The position numbers and the translations under genes are program-made. From Pseudocercospora fijiensis CIRAD86 (Eukaryota > Ascomycota > Dothideomycetes > Mycosphaerellales > Mycosphaerellaceae), in NCBI RefSeq assembly GCF_000340215.1, contig NW_006921536.1, forward strand, positions 4,955,789-5,019,788: a stretch of DNA of 64,000 bases, given 5' to 3'. Shown one piece after another: positions 34,821 to 47,600 of this stretch. The notes beneath the pieces are model-generated. The model ran no database searches and was not told the DNA's origin. It saw only the letters and a list, made by a program, of their open reading frames with translations. Numbering within the stretch: position 1 is the stretch's first letter; the number at the start of each line of letters is the position of its first letter.

Positions 34821-35578
34821 TATTATAGTAGCTGCCTAGAAAGCACCGACAAGTCCTATAAGCTAGCCGCTATACTATAAAGTAATATCGGATTTGAGTT
34901 GCCTTAGTAGTAGGGGCCCCTAGCGAAGCAGGTCGCCTAGTTAGCCTAGGTCGCCCGGGTCGCCCGAGTCGCCTAGGTCGCCTAGGTCGCCTAGTTAGCC
35001 GCTTATTTAGCCGTATAACGTAATATCTTAGGGACTCCTACGGAGGCCGTATATAGCAGAACAATACGTTATATATTAATATACGAACGACAGGACTATA
35101 CTAAACTACGCGCACGTATATACGGACGATAGTAAGCGAGATATATAGAGTCGTAGGACAGATCCGAGTAGTAGGAAGGAACCGGAAGGCAGGGAAGAGC
35201 TAGGAGAAACATGTTAGCTTAAGAGCGGTTAAACGAGTTCGTATACGCGCGCTACGTAAGTTAGCTTAGAGACAAAGGCGCTACGAGATAGCAGATAAAC
35301 GGGATACGCGCGCGCGCGCTTAGCGCGTAAGGAAGGACCTAAAGGTAGAGGTTTGCTAAGAAGCTAGTAAGTAGGATATACGTACTTATGCTCGCGCGTC
35401 GGACGCGCTAGACGGCCGTAGGGCGGAATACTAAGGAAGGGGCTCTCCCTCTAAAGTACCCTTCTTCCTTTCTTCGTAGTTCGTCTTATATAGATAGCAG
35501 CTATATTAATTTAGTGCTCCCTTTAGTTTAGTTTAAAGTTTCGTATACATTCTTACTACTTAGCTACTAACCCTTATA
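34821..35578 (+). repeat. 5' LTR of B
   Basis: 758 bases, TATTATAG at the start and CCCTTATA at the end. Contains a short tandem array of GGTCGCCTAG-like units at about 34,921-34,995 and a GCGCGC tract near 35,310. Confidence 0.92.
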
Positions 35579-35599
35579 TTACGAACTGCCTTAAAAAAC

Positions 35600-36990
35600 G
35601 CCTCTATTAAGATAGATACGCCCGACGAATAGATTTAAAATACAAGACCTAACGAAGTACCCGATTTTTCAAGCTTAGTATAGAATAAAATCCCCGCTAC
35701 GCGCGAACAGCTAGACTACGCCTACGCTACCGACCCGGAACTGCTCGCTAACCTGCTTAAGGCTTATAAAGATACTACTCGTTTCCTCTCGGTCTCCCGT
35801 ACTAGCCTTAGTACGGCTCTTAACGACGCGAATGCTTCTATCGCGGAAAAAGAAGACGAGATAGGCCGCCTCTAGTCGTAGCTCGCCTCTACTCGCCTAG
35901 GCGCCGTAGTACCCGCCTCTTACCTATTTATACCTACTTTAAACAAGAGTAAGAAGCTAAGCGACCCCGAACGCTTTACCGGCAAGCGTAAAGTATACGA
36001 AGAATTTAAGATATAGGTTAAGATCCGCTTTCTCGCTAATGCCGATTACTATCCGACTAAAGCCTTAAAGACCGGATTTATGTTTTCTCTACTTAGTAGC
36101 TCCGCCCTCGATTCCTACTATAGCCTCTTAGAAAATATAGAAACAACTATAACGGCTACTATCTAGAAGGCCCTCGACGCTAGTTTCGGCGACCCCGACC
36201 GTAAGCAAACTACGCGCCTAAACTTAGACAAACTTAAGCAAGCAAACAAGACTTACTAAGAATACTATACCGCCTTTTAATACGAGATTAGGTACGCCGA
36301 GTACCCCCCGGACATCGCTAAGTAGATCTTAGTACGCGGCCTTAGTAAAGAAATAATACTATAAGTCCGCGATAAGGATACGGAGAATCTGAATATTACC
36401 GAACTGTACGCCTTACTTACGCGTATCGACAATACGACTCGAAACTTCGCGAAAATTATCGCTAACTATAGAGGCGCCCGTACGAATGCTAGTCGCTTTA
36501 CGTCGCCGTTTGCTATACTACCGTCGAAGTTATAGATAGCTTAGACGCCGGCTTTAGCACTAGCTCCGGCTATAGCCCTAATACCGCTAGGCGCCTAGCC
36601 TGCCGCCGATCCGATAGATTTAAGCGCTGCCTCGCTCGGCGCCCGTCTACGCGCGCCCCTAGTAAATAGTAAGCTTTCGGAAGAAGAGAAGTAGCGTCGC
36701 CGTATAGTAGGAGAATGTATCTACTACGGAGTAAAAGGATATATTGCTCGCCTCTACCTGTCTCTCGTCGGCCGGCTAAATACGCTAACGATATAGCGAG
36801 TCGCCGCCGCGAATATTACGACTCTAGATACGCCTTTACCGGCTAGCGCTACTCCGAGCGGCTAGGGAAAAGCTTAAACCTTATATATAGTCGCTTATAA
36901 GGTTTATTCGTTCTAAAACTAAGAGTATCTGCTACTACCTTCCCTTTCTCTAGCTCGGCTATAGAGAAAGAGTTAGTCTACTAGCCTTTC
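35600..36990 (+). pseudogene. gag of B (RIP-broken)
   Basis: The conceptual frame is interrupted by TAG/TAA. It includes an FTGKRKVYEEFK-type capsid segment near 35,975 and a zinc knuckle at about 36,716-36,757 read as CIYYGVKGYIARLY: only the first of the four Cys/His ligands survives, the rest being Tyr. The start was not determined. Confidence 0.75.
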
Positions 36991-37019
36991 GTAGTAGAAA
37001 CGTTAATAGGAAATTAAAA

Positions 37020-39339
37020 GAAATTATCAAAAACTGCAGCTCTTATTAACAACGGCGCAACCGGCTACTTGTTTATAGATTACGACTATACGAGAGAGCT
37101 CGGCCTAACGTTCTAAGACCTTACGTACGCTCGGGAGTTAGAAATGTTTAATAGTACGACCGCGGCCGCCGGCAAGGTAACCTAGATCTGCTACTTATCT
37201 ATTACTATCGGCCTATATACCGAATATATTATGTTTTTCCTTACGAAACTCCCGAAGACTTACCCCGTTATTCTTAGTCTTCCTTAGCTTAAAAAGTATA
37301 ACCCGGTTATCGACTAGGCCTCTAAATCTCTATCCTTTACGAGTAAGTATTACGCTAAGCACTACTTTAACGAATCTAGTCCTATCTCCGATACTCCCCG
37401 AGATCGTACCGTATTCGCTATTAGCGCGGCTGCCTTCTCGCGTCTTGCCCGCGATAAACGTACTTAGATCTTCGCTATAATAATATAGGATATCGAGAAG
37501 GCTATCCGAAAGTTCGACGAAGAACTAACGGATCTAAGAACGAAACTACCGAAGGAGTATTAGTACCGACTCTACTAGTTTTCGAAGAAGAACGCCGATA
37601 TTCTACTACCGTACCGGCTAGGTATCGACTATAAAATCGAGCTAATCGACGGTAAGCCGCCGCCGTACGGCCCTCTCTACTTAATATCTCGAGATAAGCT
37701 CCTCGTACTAAAGAAATATCTAGAAGACAACCTATAAAAGGGCTTTATCCGCCCTAGTTCCTCCGAAGCAGCCGTACTAGTTATGTTTGCCCGGAAACCC
37801 GGCGGAGGTCTCCGTTTCTACGTAGACTACCGGGGCCTTAACGCGTTAACGAAAAAGAACCGCTACCTAATCCCTTTTATAAACGAAACGCTCGAACGCT
37901 TTTCGAAGGCTCGCTAGTTTACTAAGCTCGACGTAATCGCCGCCTTTAACGTAATCCGTATTACCGAGGGAGACGAATAGTTAATAGCCTTCCGAACCCG
38001 TTACGGCCTTTTTAAATACCTAGTCTTGCCGTTCGGGCTCTATAACGGACCTAGTACGTTCTAATTATATATTAACGATACGCTTAAAGAATTCCTAGAC
38101 GCCTTCGTCTCGGCGTATATAGACGATATCCTAATTTATAGTAAAACGAAAGCGGAATACTACGAATATATCGAAAAGGTACTTTAGAAACTCGTAGAAG
38201 CTAGACTATATATCGATATCGACAAGTGCGAATTCTATAAGTAAGAGGTAAAATTCCTCGGCCTTATTGTCTCTTTAGAAGGTATTCGAATAGATCCCGG
38301 CAAGATCGAAGCTATTCTAAACTAGGGAGTGCTACGAAACGTAAAAGAAGTCTAGGGCTTTCTCGGTTTTGCTAACTTCTACCGGAGATTTATACGGAAT
38401 TTTAGCAGAATCGCCCGTCTACTTACGGCACTTACGCGGAAAGACGTTAAATTTAAATAGTTACCGGCCTATTAAGAAGCCTTCGACTAGTTACGGCAAA
38501 GTTTTACGACCGTACCGATCCTATAGTACTTCGACTTCGATAAAGAAACGCGCCTAGAAACCGATACTTCCGATAGTACAACTAGCGCCGTTCTCCTTTA
38601 ACGAACGACCCCGGAAGATACGTAGCTACCCGTAGCCTACCTCTCTAAGAAAATGTCCTCCGCGGAATGCAATTACGACATCTACGATAAGGAGCTCCTC
38701 GCAATCGTTAAGGCTTTCGAAGAATAGCGTCCGGAACTCGAAGGTTCTAAGTTACCGATCTAGGTTAGCTCGGATTATAAGAACCTTATCTACTTTCTTA
38801 AGAGCAAAATCCTTAGCCGTAGGTAGATACGCTAGAGTAAGTTTCTTTCTCGGTTTAACTTCGTTATTTAGTATACGCCCGGTAAAGCAAACTTATAGGC
38901 CGACGTACTTATAAGGCGTAACGGAGACTCGCCTTTAGATCGAGGTCCGTAGCGTAAAGAACAGTCTATCCTTAAGGAGTATAACCTTAGCTAGGAACTA
39001 TATAAGCTCCTTAGAGACGACTTTACCGGCCTAGAGCCTCTCGTAGCATCCTTTATACTAATAGCCGCTCCTGCCTTTCTCGGAGACGACGATAGCTTAG
39101 ACGACGAAGATACGAGTTTAGAAAGCTTAGATAGCGACTAGGAAAGCGAAGAGGAAGTATAGGACCTCCTCGAACCTACCTAGCTCGAACAATAGCTTAC
39201 GATAGTATACGCCGAAGACGCTTTTACTAAAGGTCTAATTCAAGCTTTATAGAACGAGGAGCGGTTATACGAGAATGTTTCTCTCTCGGAGTACGAGCTC
39301 TATAAAACTCTACCGCGAGTACCCCGTATAACATTTAGA
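37020..39339 (+). pseudogene. pol of B, 5' part: protease, RT, RNase H
   Basis: A protease-like ALINNGATG stands near 37,046-37,070, with the catalytic Asp apparently Asn. RT from about 37,640 shows [17 protein letters not shown] and YIDDILIYS at 38,116-38,142, so the catalytic pair is intact. [20 protein letters not shown] stands near 38,350. RNase H: LETDTSD near 38,553. The frame is broken by TAG/TAA and continues into integrase at 59,980 beyond element C. Confidence 0.85.
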
Positions 39340-39344
39340 AATGC
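39340..39344. repeat. Target-site duplication of C (left copy, AATGC)
   Basis: Repeated at 59,975-59,979. Removing C and one copy joins the two parts of B pol. Confidence 0.93.
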
Positions 39345-39515
39345 TATTAGGATACGCTCTGTAGAGCAGAGACGGACACGATTCTAGTATACAAAGATAA
39401 TTAATTGTTAGTTAGTTACTAGCCTAGGAAACTATATATATTAATCGTTATAATCTACGGTAGGATCGATAGTATCCGAAGCAGGATCGGCCGCACTACT
39501 ATCTAAACTGTAATA
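39345..39515 (-). repeat. 3' LTR of C
   Basis: 171 bases; plus-strand ends TATTAGG and GTAATA (RIP of TGTTAGG and GTAACA). The other copy has the same length. Confidence 0.92.
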
Positions 39516-39823
39516 ACCTCCCCCCTAAAAGGAAAGACTTATACGCCCTCGTATATAATACGCCGCCTAATGCTTCTTAGTACTGTATCCTATTACTCGT
39601 ATCGTAGCAATGCCTATACTAATACTTATACCGATAGGTGCTATTTATACTATATCCTATTAATCGTATGCCTATGCTTATACTAACGGGTAGTTTCTAT
39701 ACTATATCGTATTAATCGTATGCCTATACTCGTGCTAATATGTGCTTTCTATTAATCGCTTATACTAACGGGTACTTCTTGCCGCGCTTAGGGGTAGAAG
39801 GCGAAGTTCGAACTATCGTCGGC

Positions 39824-42800
39824 CTAGGCGTTAAGGGCATCGCGCTTACGCTTACGCTTCGACTCTAGGGTCTCCGTAGAGGGCTCTAGCCGAGTAACGG
39901 TCGGTGCTATAGTAACCTTCTTACGGAGGACGTATAGATCTATCTCCTTAGCGATGCTGTTATATAGGCCTATAACCTTAGCTATATACGCCGCCGTCTC
40001 GTAGGTAGTGTCTAGCGCCGCATTAGGCATTATTTTCTTAGTAAGCTCGCTAAAATCGATTAAGCCGTCGCTATAGCGGGCGTCTAGGCCTAAAGTATAT
40101 TTGCTAAGGTATTAATCGGTTATATCCTATAGGCCGTTAATTTCCGCTTCGGTAGCATTACTAATACTACCGCCAAGAATTGCTAGGGAATCGGCCGGAA
40201 CTAAGGCGGCGGTAGGCAGGTTGCTAGCACCGTTACGGAGAAAATCGTCCGCGAGGAGCGCTATATTCTACTTACTAGTCTAAAGCGCGACCTATACTAC
40301 TACGCGGTTCTAAGCGGCTATTACTAGTATTGTATCTCTACTATCCTTTATCTACGCTATAAGGTCGTCGTAGTACTTAGCCTGCCGATATATAAGAAGT
40401 GCGTTCTAGTTAAGAGAGCGGTTAGTAAGCATCGTCTAATTAACTACTAGTTATAGGCGACCGCCGGCGCTACTTAGCGCGTAGAGTAGCAGAGTTAGTA
40501 GTAGCGGCAATTTAAGGTCTATCTACTTAATCGAGCTAGGGAATATAGCAGCATTATCGGCGTTATTACTCGTTTTACGCGGTAGAGGCAGTAGCGGCGG
40601 CATACTATAGTTACTATCTATACGAGGTCGTACGCGGCCTAACTTGTCGGAATCTAGCTATTTGTTAACGCGACCGCCTCGCGACCCGTTTTGGTTTCGC
40701 GATAGTAGTAGGGCGGCCTAAGGCAGAATCTTGCTAAAAGTAACAGCGTTCGTAGTATCGCCCTCGTCCGGCTTATAATCGTTATTAGGAACGAGGTAGG
40801 AGGATACCGGATCCTACGTCTCGTCGACGTTATACTAACGCGCGCTCTTATTACGATCCGCGAGTAAATTAACTACGTTTTCCTTTATAGTCGCCGGTAC
40901 GAAGACGTTAGAAACCGGTTCCTTGTTTATCGTCTTTTCTAGCTAGTTCTTTAGGATTCCCGTAGGGACCGTAAAGCCCGTAGGCGGGTTAGTTATAATC
41001 TTGTCTATATAGGCCTTAAATAGCTTACTTATATAGTCCTTATCTCTAAAGGACGGCTAGATAATAGCGTTCTAGTCGATAGCGATCTTCTTATCGAGGG
41101 TAAGTATCGGGATCTTCTTCTACTTAGCCTTAGCGTAGCTTATATACTCGCGATATCCTACTAGGACCTAAGGATAGCTATGCGATTTGTAGGTAACCGT
41201 ATCGTCGTATATCTTGTTCGGCTCGACGAGGTCGGCGGTATAGCCCTCTCCTCGTAGGGAATAGACGCTATAGACGTATACGTAGCGCTAATAATAATCT
41301 TCGACGTCCTAGGTAACGGCTAGTTCGCCTAACTAACGGCGTTGCGGCAACGGTAGTCCTTACGCGTTAAATATAGTAGACTAGTAACGCTAGAGCTACT
41401 TAGCGCTAATTAGGCTAGCTACTTTTATATATATTAGCATATAGACGTATTAGTCGCTTATTTGCGCGTTTTCCGGCGGGAATCGGAGTGTTATTAATCG
41501 ACCTATAATAGGGTTAAATAGGAACTAATAGGCTAGAGCGTTAGTAAGATCGGCCTCGCTGCCCTTTTCCTAAGCTATTCTAGCGCTTACCTCGCGGTCG
41601 GCTCCTCGAACGCAGTAAGTAATGTCCGAATTGTCGGGGGCGCGAGTATATAGGGCAGGTCGTCTATTGCCTATAATTGCGACGATATAATCGAAGGGAA
41701 GCGTTACTTCTACCTAATTATAGGCTAAAATTAAGGGAAGCGTAGGCAAGTTCTAAAAGTTCCGTACGAATTAGTAGACGGCAAGGCCGATTACGCGGTA
41801 ACGGACAGCCGGCGGTTACGCGAAGAAGCGATAGTCCGTAGGCGGCTAGTCGTCGATATCCTTTAGCGCGTAGCGTAAGTATACGCACTAGAATGTAACT
41901 AACCGAGGGAAGATTCCTCCGAATATAGTATCTAACGTTAAGAAGTCGAGTAGGCGGCCGTCCGTATCGAGGGCTCTACGCGTATATATACGAATAAGGG
42001 TACGTTCTATAGCGGGATCGGTATAGTTAGGGGTGTCGTACTCGTTCTCTAGGTATTCCTACTCCGCGATAAGTTCGGGTACTCGAAAGATTAAATAGTC
42101 TAGCTCTAAACTACCGTTAGGGTAGCGGAAGGAGGTAACGGGATTATCGTATTCGCGCTCCTAAAAAGTAGCGTCTAGGTCGTATACCGGTCGGGCGGTA
42201 TAGTAATACAGTTTAGCTAGGATCTATATCCGATTGTCGTAATACGACAATTTTAGATAGAGCGGGTAGAGCTTTAAGCGCGCCTAAATATACTCGACTT
42301 GCTAATCGTAGGGCTTATTTAGGCGGAATAGCTCTAGTAAGGCACCTTCTTTGTTAAGTCTAAATATAGCTCGAAAGATCTGCTACGCTCTATCGTAGTA
42401 ATAGTCGCCGTAGAATTCCTTATTACCTTTAATTCCGGTAGACCGAATCCTAGCTACTAGGGCGTCGTACTCCTCCGATTCCTTTAGCTACCGATTATAG
42501 GCGGCTTCTAGTGCCTCTAATTGCCCGACGAAGCCGCGCACTCTTAACTCTTCGAGTATACGCTAGTACTAAGTAAATTCGGCGTTGCGCCGGAGTTAGT
42601 ATACCTAGGGCTAAGGGCCGGGCAGTAGCAAGGCGAATAGGATAATTCTAGCGTAGCCGTTTATAGCGCTCGGTAGCAATCTCGACCGCGACTATCGGAG
42701 TACCGTTATTAGTCGAGTAGTCGGTCGTAGGGGTGCTAGTCGTAGGCGAGAACGCGCGGGTACTAACTAAGGCTATACCGGCAACGCCTACGAGGTTTGC

Positions 42801-44690
42801 GATTATGTTAATAGCGCTTAAGGTTAAGCCTATAGTATAGATAATGCTAAGGGTAGTAAAGCTAGTCGCTATACTAGCGACGGCGGCTACGAGGGTCGCG
42901 ACGGTAAAGTAGATTATCGCAGCTATAGAGCGGATAGTCTAGGCAACTTCGATAGCAACTACGGCGAACGCGGAGGTAAGCTTAATTGTCCTAACGATAA
43001 TAAGATCGCTAGCGACGCCCGTAACGTCGGTATACGCTCTACCTACAAGCTGTTATCCGGCGAACGCTTCCGTCTTAACGGTCGACGTGTTTCTTAAAGA
43101 GCCTTATTAAGCGTCTTGCGTACGTCTTCGTATCTGTCTTCTAGGGCTTTTAGTACGCCTAGTCCTATATCGCCGGTAGGACTATATTAGTTAGAACGCA
43201 AGTAATAAGCGTTACCCTCGGCGTAGTCCTATAGGTGCGTATAGTTAGGCCGATAGCGCTAAACGTACTCCCCCTCGACTATACTAGTAGCGTCGTCGCT
43301 CTTAGGTACGAAGTCCTACGCGTTAAGGTATAGATTCTCGGCCTAGGCGACGTTACCCTATTAGATAGCGTCGATCTTCTAGAAGATTTAATAGCCGCGA
43401 AGGGACGGAATTTCCTACTAGGCGTTATCGAATAGGTAGGCAGCTAGTATTACGCTCTAATTGCGCCTAGTCGTAAGCGATTCGATAGCGCTTTTCTAAC
43501 CTGCTTTTATAAAGGCGTAGGCCGGGTTCGCCGCTATAATAACTATAGGCGCGTAGGTCCGTAAGTAGTCGAAGCTCGTATCGCGTAGGAGCTTAAGTAC
43601 TAGGTTAGGGAGGATTAATTTTGCGTTAGCGAATAGGCGTCGCTATGCTATATTAAACTGCCTAATAACGAGGCCTATATTGTGCGATCCTAGCTCGTTT
43701 AGATAGGCTACAAGATAGTCCTCTATCTCTATCCGGTTAGCGTCGTTTACTACGCCCCTATTCTCGTATTCTGCTTTATTTCCTTCCCGATTACTATTTA
43801 ATTCGCTACTGTCGTCGTCCTTCTCGTCGCTATTATTACCGTCCTTTCCCTAATTTCTATCTAAATCGCTACCTTCTACCTTCTCTTCGCTACTATTCTA
43901 ACCGTTATTTCCCTAATTGCTATTCGACCCGCTGTTCCCTAGGGTGCTGCCGGTAACTAGGCGCTAGTCGGCCTCGAAGCCGGCGAGTATATAGCCGTAG
44001 AATTCCGCGCCTTTGTTAGTAATATAGTAGCGTACGTTATTATAGCAGACGACGTAACTATCTATAATAAGCGCCTCGACCGCTAAGAATACGCTATAGC
44101 TCGGCTTAGTAAAGGCTTTAGCTACTACTACGTCGAAGGCGACGAGGTATAGATCGCCTAATAGCAGATATAACAAGATCTATTTACGGGCTTCGGCGGT
44201 CTCCTAGGGCATCTCCTTCTTCTAGCGTAGCTCCTAGGGGGGATCTTAGCCTTTTTCGTAGTAATAGTAGCCTTCCTTACCTTCCTCTATTACTACGAAC
44301 AATCTGTTTCCTATATCTGCTAAAAACCTATCGGCGCGCATCTTATTCGCTCTAAAGCTAACTATCTAAGTCGGTAGGCTAAAATTCTTTACGATATATG
44401 CCTTAATATTATCTATTATAAACTTCGCGTCGTCTCTAAAAGAAATACCTACCGCGAGGACCTATCGCTCTTATATCTGCTATAGCAGGTCGCCTATAGC
44501 TAGATCTATCGTAGGCGCTTCTAATACTGTGCTCGCTAATCTACCTAAGACATCTAGGGATTGCTACGAGCTAATAAGGGATATATTCTAATCGAAGACT
44601 TAGGATAAGATAGAAAAAGTAATGCTAATAGATCGGATAGAATATTAAACGTCGTTAACTCGGGTCGGTTACCGACTACAAGGACGCTTA
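39824..44690 (-). pseudogene. Third ORF of element C in the env position; unknown protein with hydrophobic segments
   Basis: About 1,600 codons downstream of the integrase on the same strand, interrupted almost only by TAG/TAA. The first part (about 44,690-43,950) reads as a compact domain with VGISFRDDAKFIIDNIKAYI and LLYLLLGDLYLVAFDVVVAK. Next is an Asn/Asp/Glu/Ser-rich linker (43,930-43,760), then another globular part. From about 43,080 to 42,620 the readable frame shifts by one and holds hydrophobic segments, IAAIIYFTVATLVAAVASIA and LSIIYTIGLTLSAINIIANL. The original frame then resumes and ends in a basic tail, KRKRKRDALNA, at 39,824. I do not recognise the family. It could be an env-like gene, a captured host gene or an element-specific accessory gene. 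Start not determined. Confidence 0.65.
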
Positions 44691-44699
44691 GGGTCCGAG

Positions 44700-47600
44700 A
44701 TAACGCGATAAGGATAGGGTATTTGCTAAGGCAACTACGTTACGACTCTATAGGAGCTATAATGCCGCGCTAGCGCTCGGACCGACGCGGCTACGCTTCG
44801 TCTAAAAAAGGCTAACGATAGCGCGTTTTTTTAACTACTCTTCTTACGCTCTTCTACGGCGGTTGCTCGTCTTCCGGGTACGCCTACTCGAAGGCCTCGA
44901 CTAATTCCTACGCGGTATCGAGATTACTAACATTATACTAGGCGTTATAGCTATCGCTATAGCCGAGCTATTTAACTAAAAACTAACGGACTAGCTTGCT
45001 ACGGCGAACGACTATACGTCTATCGAGCACCCTCTCTACCTCGTAAGAGTCTCCTTCGTTATAATCGCTAAGTGCTTCTTCTACCGCTACCGGCGGTAGT
45101 TCGTAATTAGCCTTTCGTCCGAAGGGATCTAGCTCCGACGGGGCCTTCTTAAGATACGCGATAGAGATTACTAAATAGATTTTTATAATCGGCGGTAGCT
45201 CGAGACGGTATACGAGCCGACCGATACGCTCGAGTACCTTAAATAGACCTTCGCGACGATAGCCGAACTTCCGTAATTGCCCTAGAACCTTATAGCTCGA
45301 ATAACCGAGCCTAATAGAGAGCTTAAGTATAACCTTATCGCCCGGACGCAGCATTAATAGCTTGTGCTTAGCGTTATATCGTTCCTTTATCTTTATCGCT
45401 CTCTACGCTATCGTATCCTAGGCTTCCTTCTAGATCCTACCTCGGGCCGCTACTAATTCGTTAGGATAATTATCTAAGTGCGTAATCGAGTCTAGGTTCG
45501 TACGCTTCCCTATTACGATTTCGTTAGGCGACTATTCGGTTATAGCGCTACGGGAATTGTTTAACGTAGCCTAGAGAGAGGCGATATACTACGTCTAATC
45601 TTCGCTTAGGTATTTAGAGAGCTAGTATCGAAGTGCGGTTTTAACCGTCTAATTCGTTCTTTCCGATTGCCTATCGGTTTAGAGGTAGTACGCTATAGAA
45701 GTTAGTAGCTTAGAACGCAATCGGTCGAAGACACCCTTTATAAAGCCTAAGAGCTAACGCGGATCTCGATCGGCGATTATTACTATAGGGAAGCTTATAT
45801 CTATAAGGTAGAGGTAGTCGATATACGCTACGCCCTACCGCGCTACCTCCTAATCTTTACGACCTACGACTATCGCTACCTTTTTAGAGAATTTGTATAT
45901 AGATATAAGGATAGCGTCTATACTACTAGGACTAACTAGCAGCGCCGTTACTAGATCTACCGTAGCGGTATAGAAAACGCCTCTAGTCGGCGGGATAGGC
46001 TATAATTCGCTATATAGCGTATAACGCTACGTTTGGATTAAGAGGCACTGCTAGCAATAGTCGATATACTTACGGAGTTTCCTACTTATACCCTAGATAT
46101 AAAAAGACGCTTAAAGCCGGTCGTAGTAGCGATAGAACCCTTAATAGTGCCTATCGTCGTACGCTTACGCAAATACGTCTTTAAATATAGACTAAGGGAT
46201 ATACAAACGCTCGCGACCTACCGTAGATTCGCGGCAGTAGAGTAGGTCGTCGCGCTTAAAGAACTTAATTTCTAAGAGGTTGCTAAACTCGTCCCCTACG
46301 AACGGGTCCTTGCCTTTGTCGTATAGAACTAGGTCTTTCGTAACGGTAGGGATATCTACTCTATCGAGATACAAGCGCTCGAGCGCGTTACGCGCTCGCG
46401 CGCGGCGTACTAGGCGCTATACTATCGACTAGTAGTCGTCGTACTCGTACGCTAGCGAAAGCTTGCGCTTAAATGCCGGATCTATCTCTACTAGGATTAT
46501 ATAGAACGCCCCTAGACTAGATAAACCGCTGTACCTATAGTACGTAAAGGGATCTAGATTTTCCGCCTCCGGATCTTTCTTAGGGGATTCGAGGTCGCTA
46601 AGAAGGCGACTAAGAGCGTCTAGAACTAGGTAGATGCGGCCTAGGCGATATACTATACTAATACGAAACTAAGATAGGTATAGGGATACCCGTACTAGCT
46701 TAAGGTTCTATTTGCCCGTATCGGTCGTCGTAGTTAGCGAAACCGAGTTAGTAAGGCCTACTACGGCGTAGTAATCCGTAAAGATTGTAGTAGGATGCGC
46801 TAAAGCGTATATTAGATAGCCGATTTTTCTTACTATCTAGACAATCCCGGAGTATTCTAGCTTAGTTAGCTAGTACCTCTTCTCCGCGTTACTTAATCCT
46901 CGGCTAAGAAACAGAATCGGCTAGATACGGTAGCGAGGGAACAGTTACGCCTTACCGTATTCGTCGAAGAGCGGCTCCGGATCGCCCTTAATATAGTAAA
47001 CTACTACGCTATGCCCTAACTCCCTCGAGGAGTCTATATTAGCGTAAAGTCGTCTAGAGTAGTCGAAATAATAGAGAAACTTAGGCGATCTAAACATAGA
47101 TTAGAGGTAATTAAATGCTTTAACTAATTCTAAGCGATGCTCTAGATTTTTCCCTAACGGAGTCGTCGCGACGAGCCGCTGTCTTCTATTACCTATTAGT
47201 AGGGCTCCCTTAAGCAATCTAGTCTTCTCGGCCTACAAAGGCGCGGCTATCTACGCGTAATAGGGTATATGCTAATAGAGCTAGTTAGTTAAGCTAAGGT
47301 AGTATTCTAATTTCTAGACGGACTCCGGGAACTAGAGCGAGGTAATCGCAGCGATTTTCTTATCGCTCGTCGCGAGACCTAGCCTACTAACGTACTAGCC
47401 TAGCAATGTCGCTAACGGGAAGCCGAGAAATGTCTTCGTCGGACTAATACTAATAGAGACAGCGTCTAGTAGGCGAAAAACCTCCTCTAAATAGCGTAGA
47501 TACTCCTCTAGCGTCCGCGAGAATACTACGATATTATCGATATATACTTAAGCGAAACCCCGACAGTCGCGTAGGATGCGATCTAGCTTCCGCTAAACGA

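Noticed and set aside
39824..44690. Naming the third ORF an envelope glycoprotein
   Set aside because: Position and hydrophobic helices are suggestive, but no signal peptide, cleavage site or fusion-like motif was identified, and it is larger than usual env genes.
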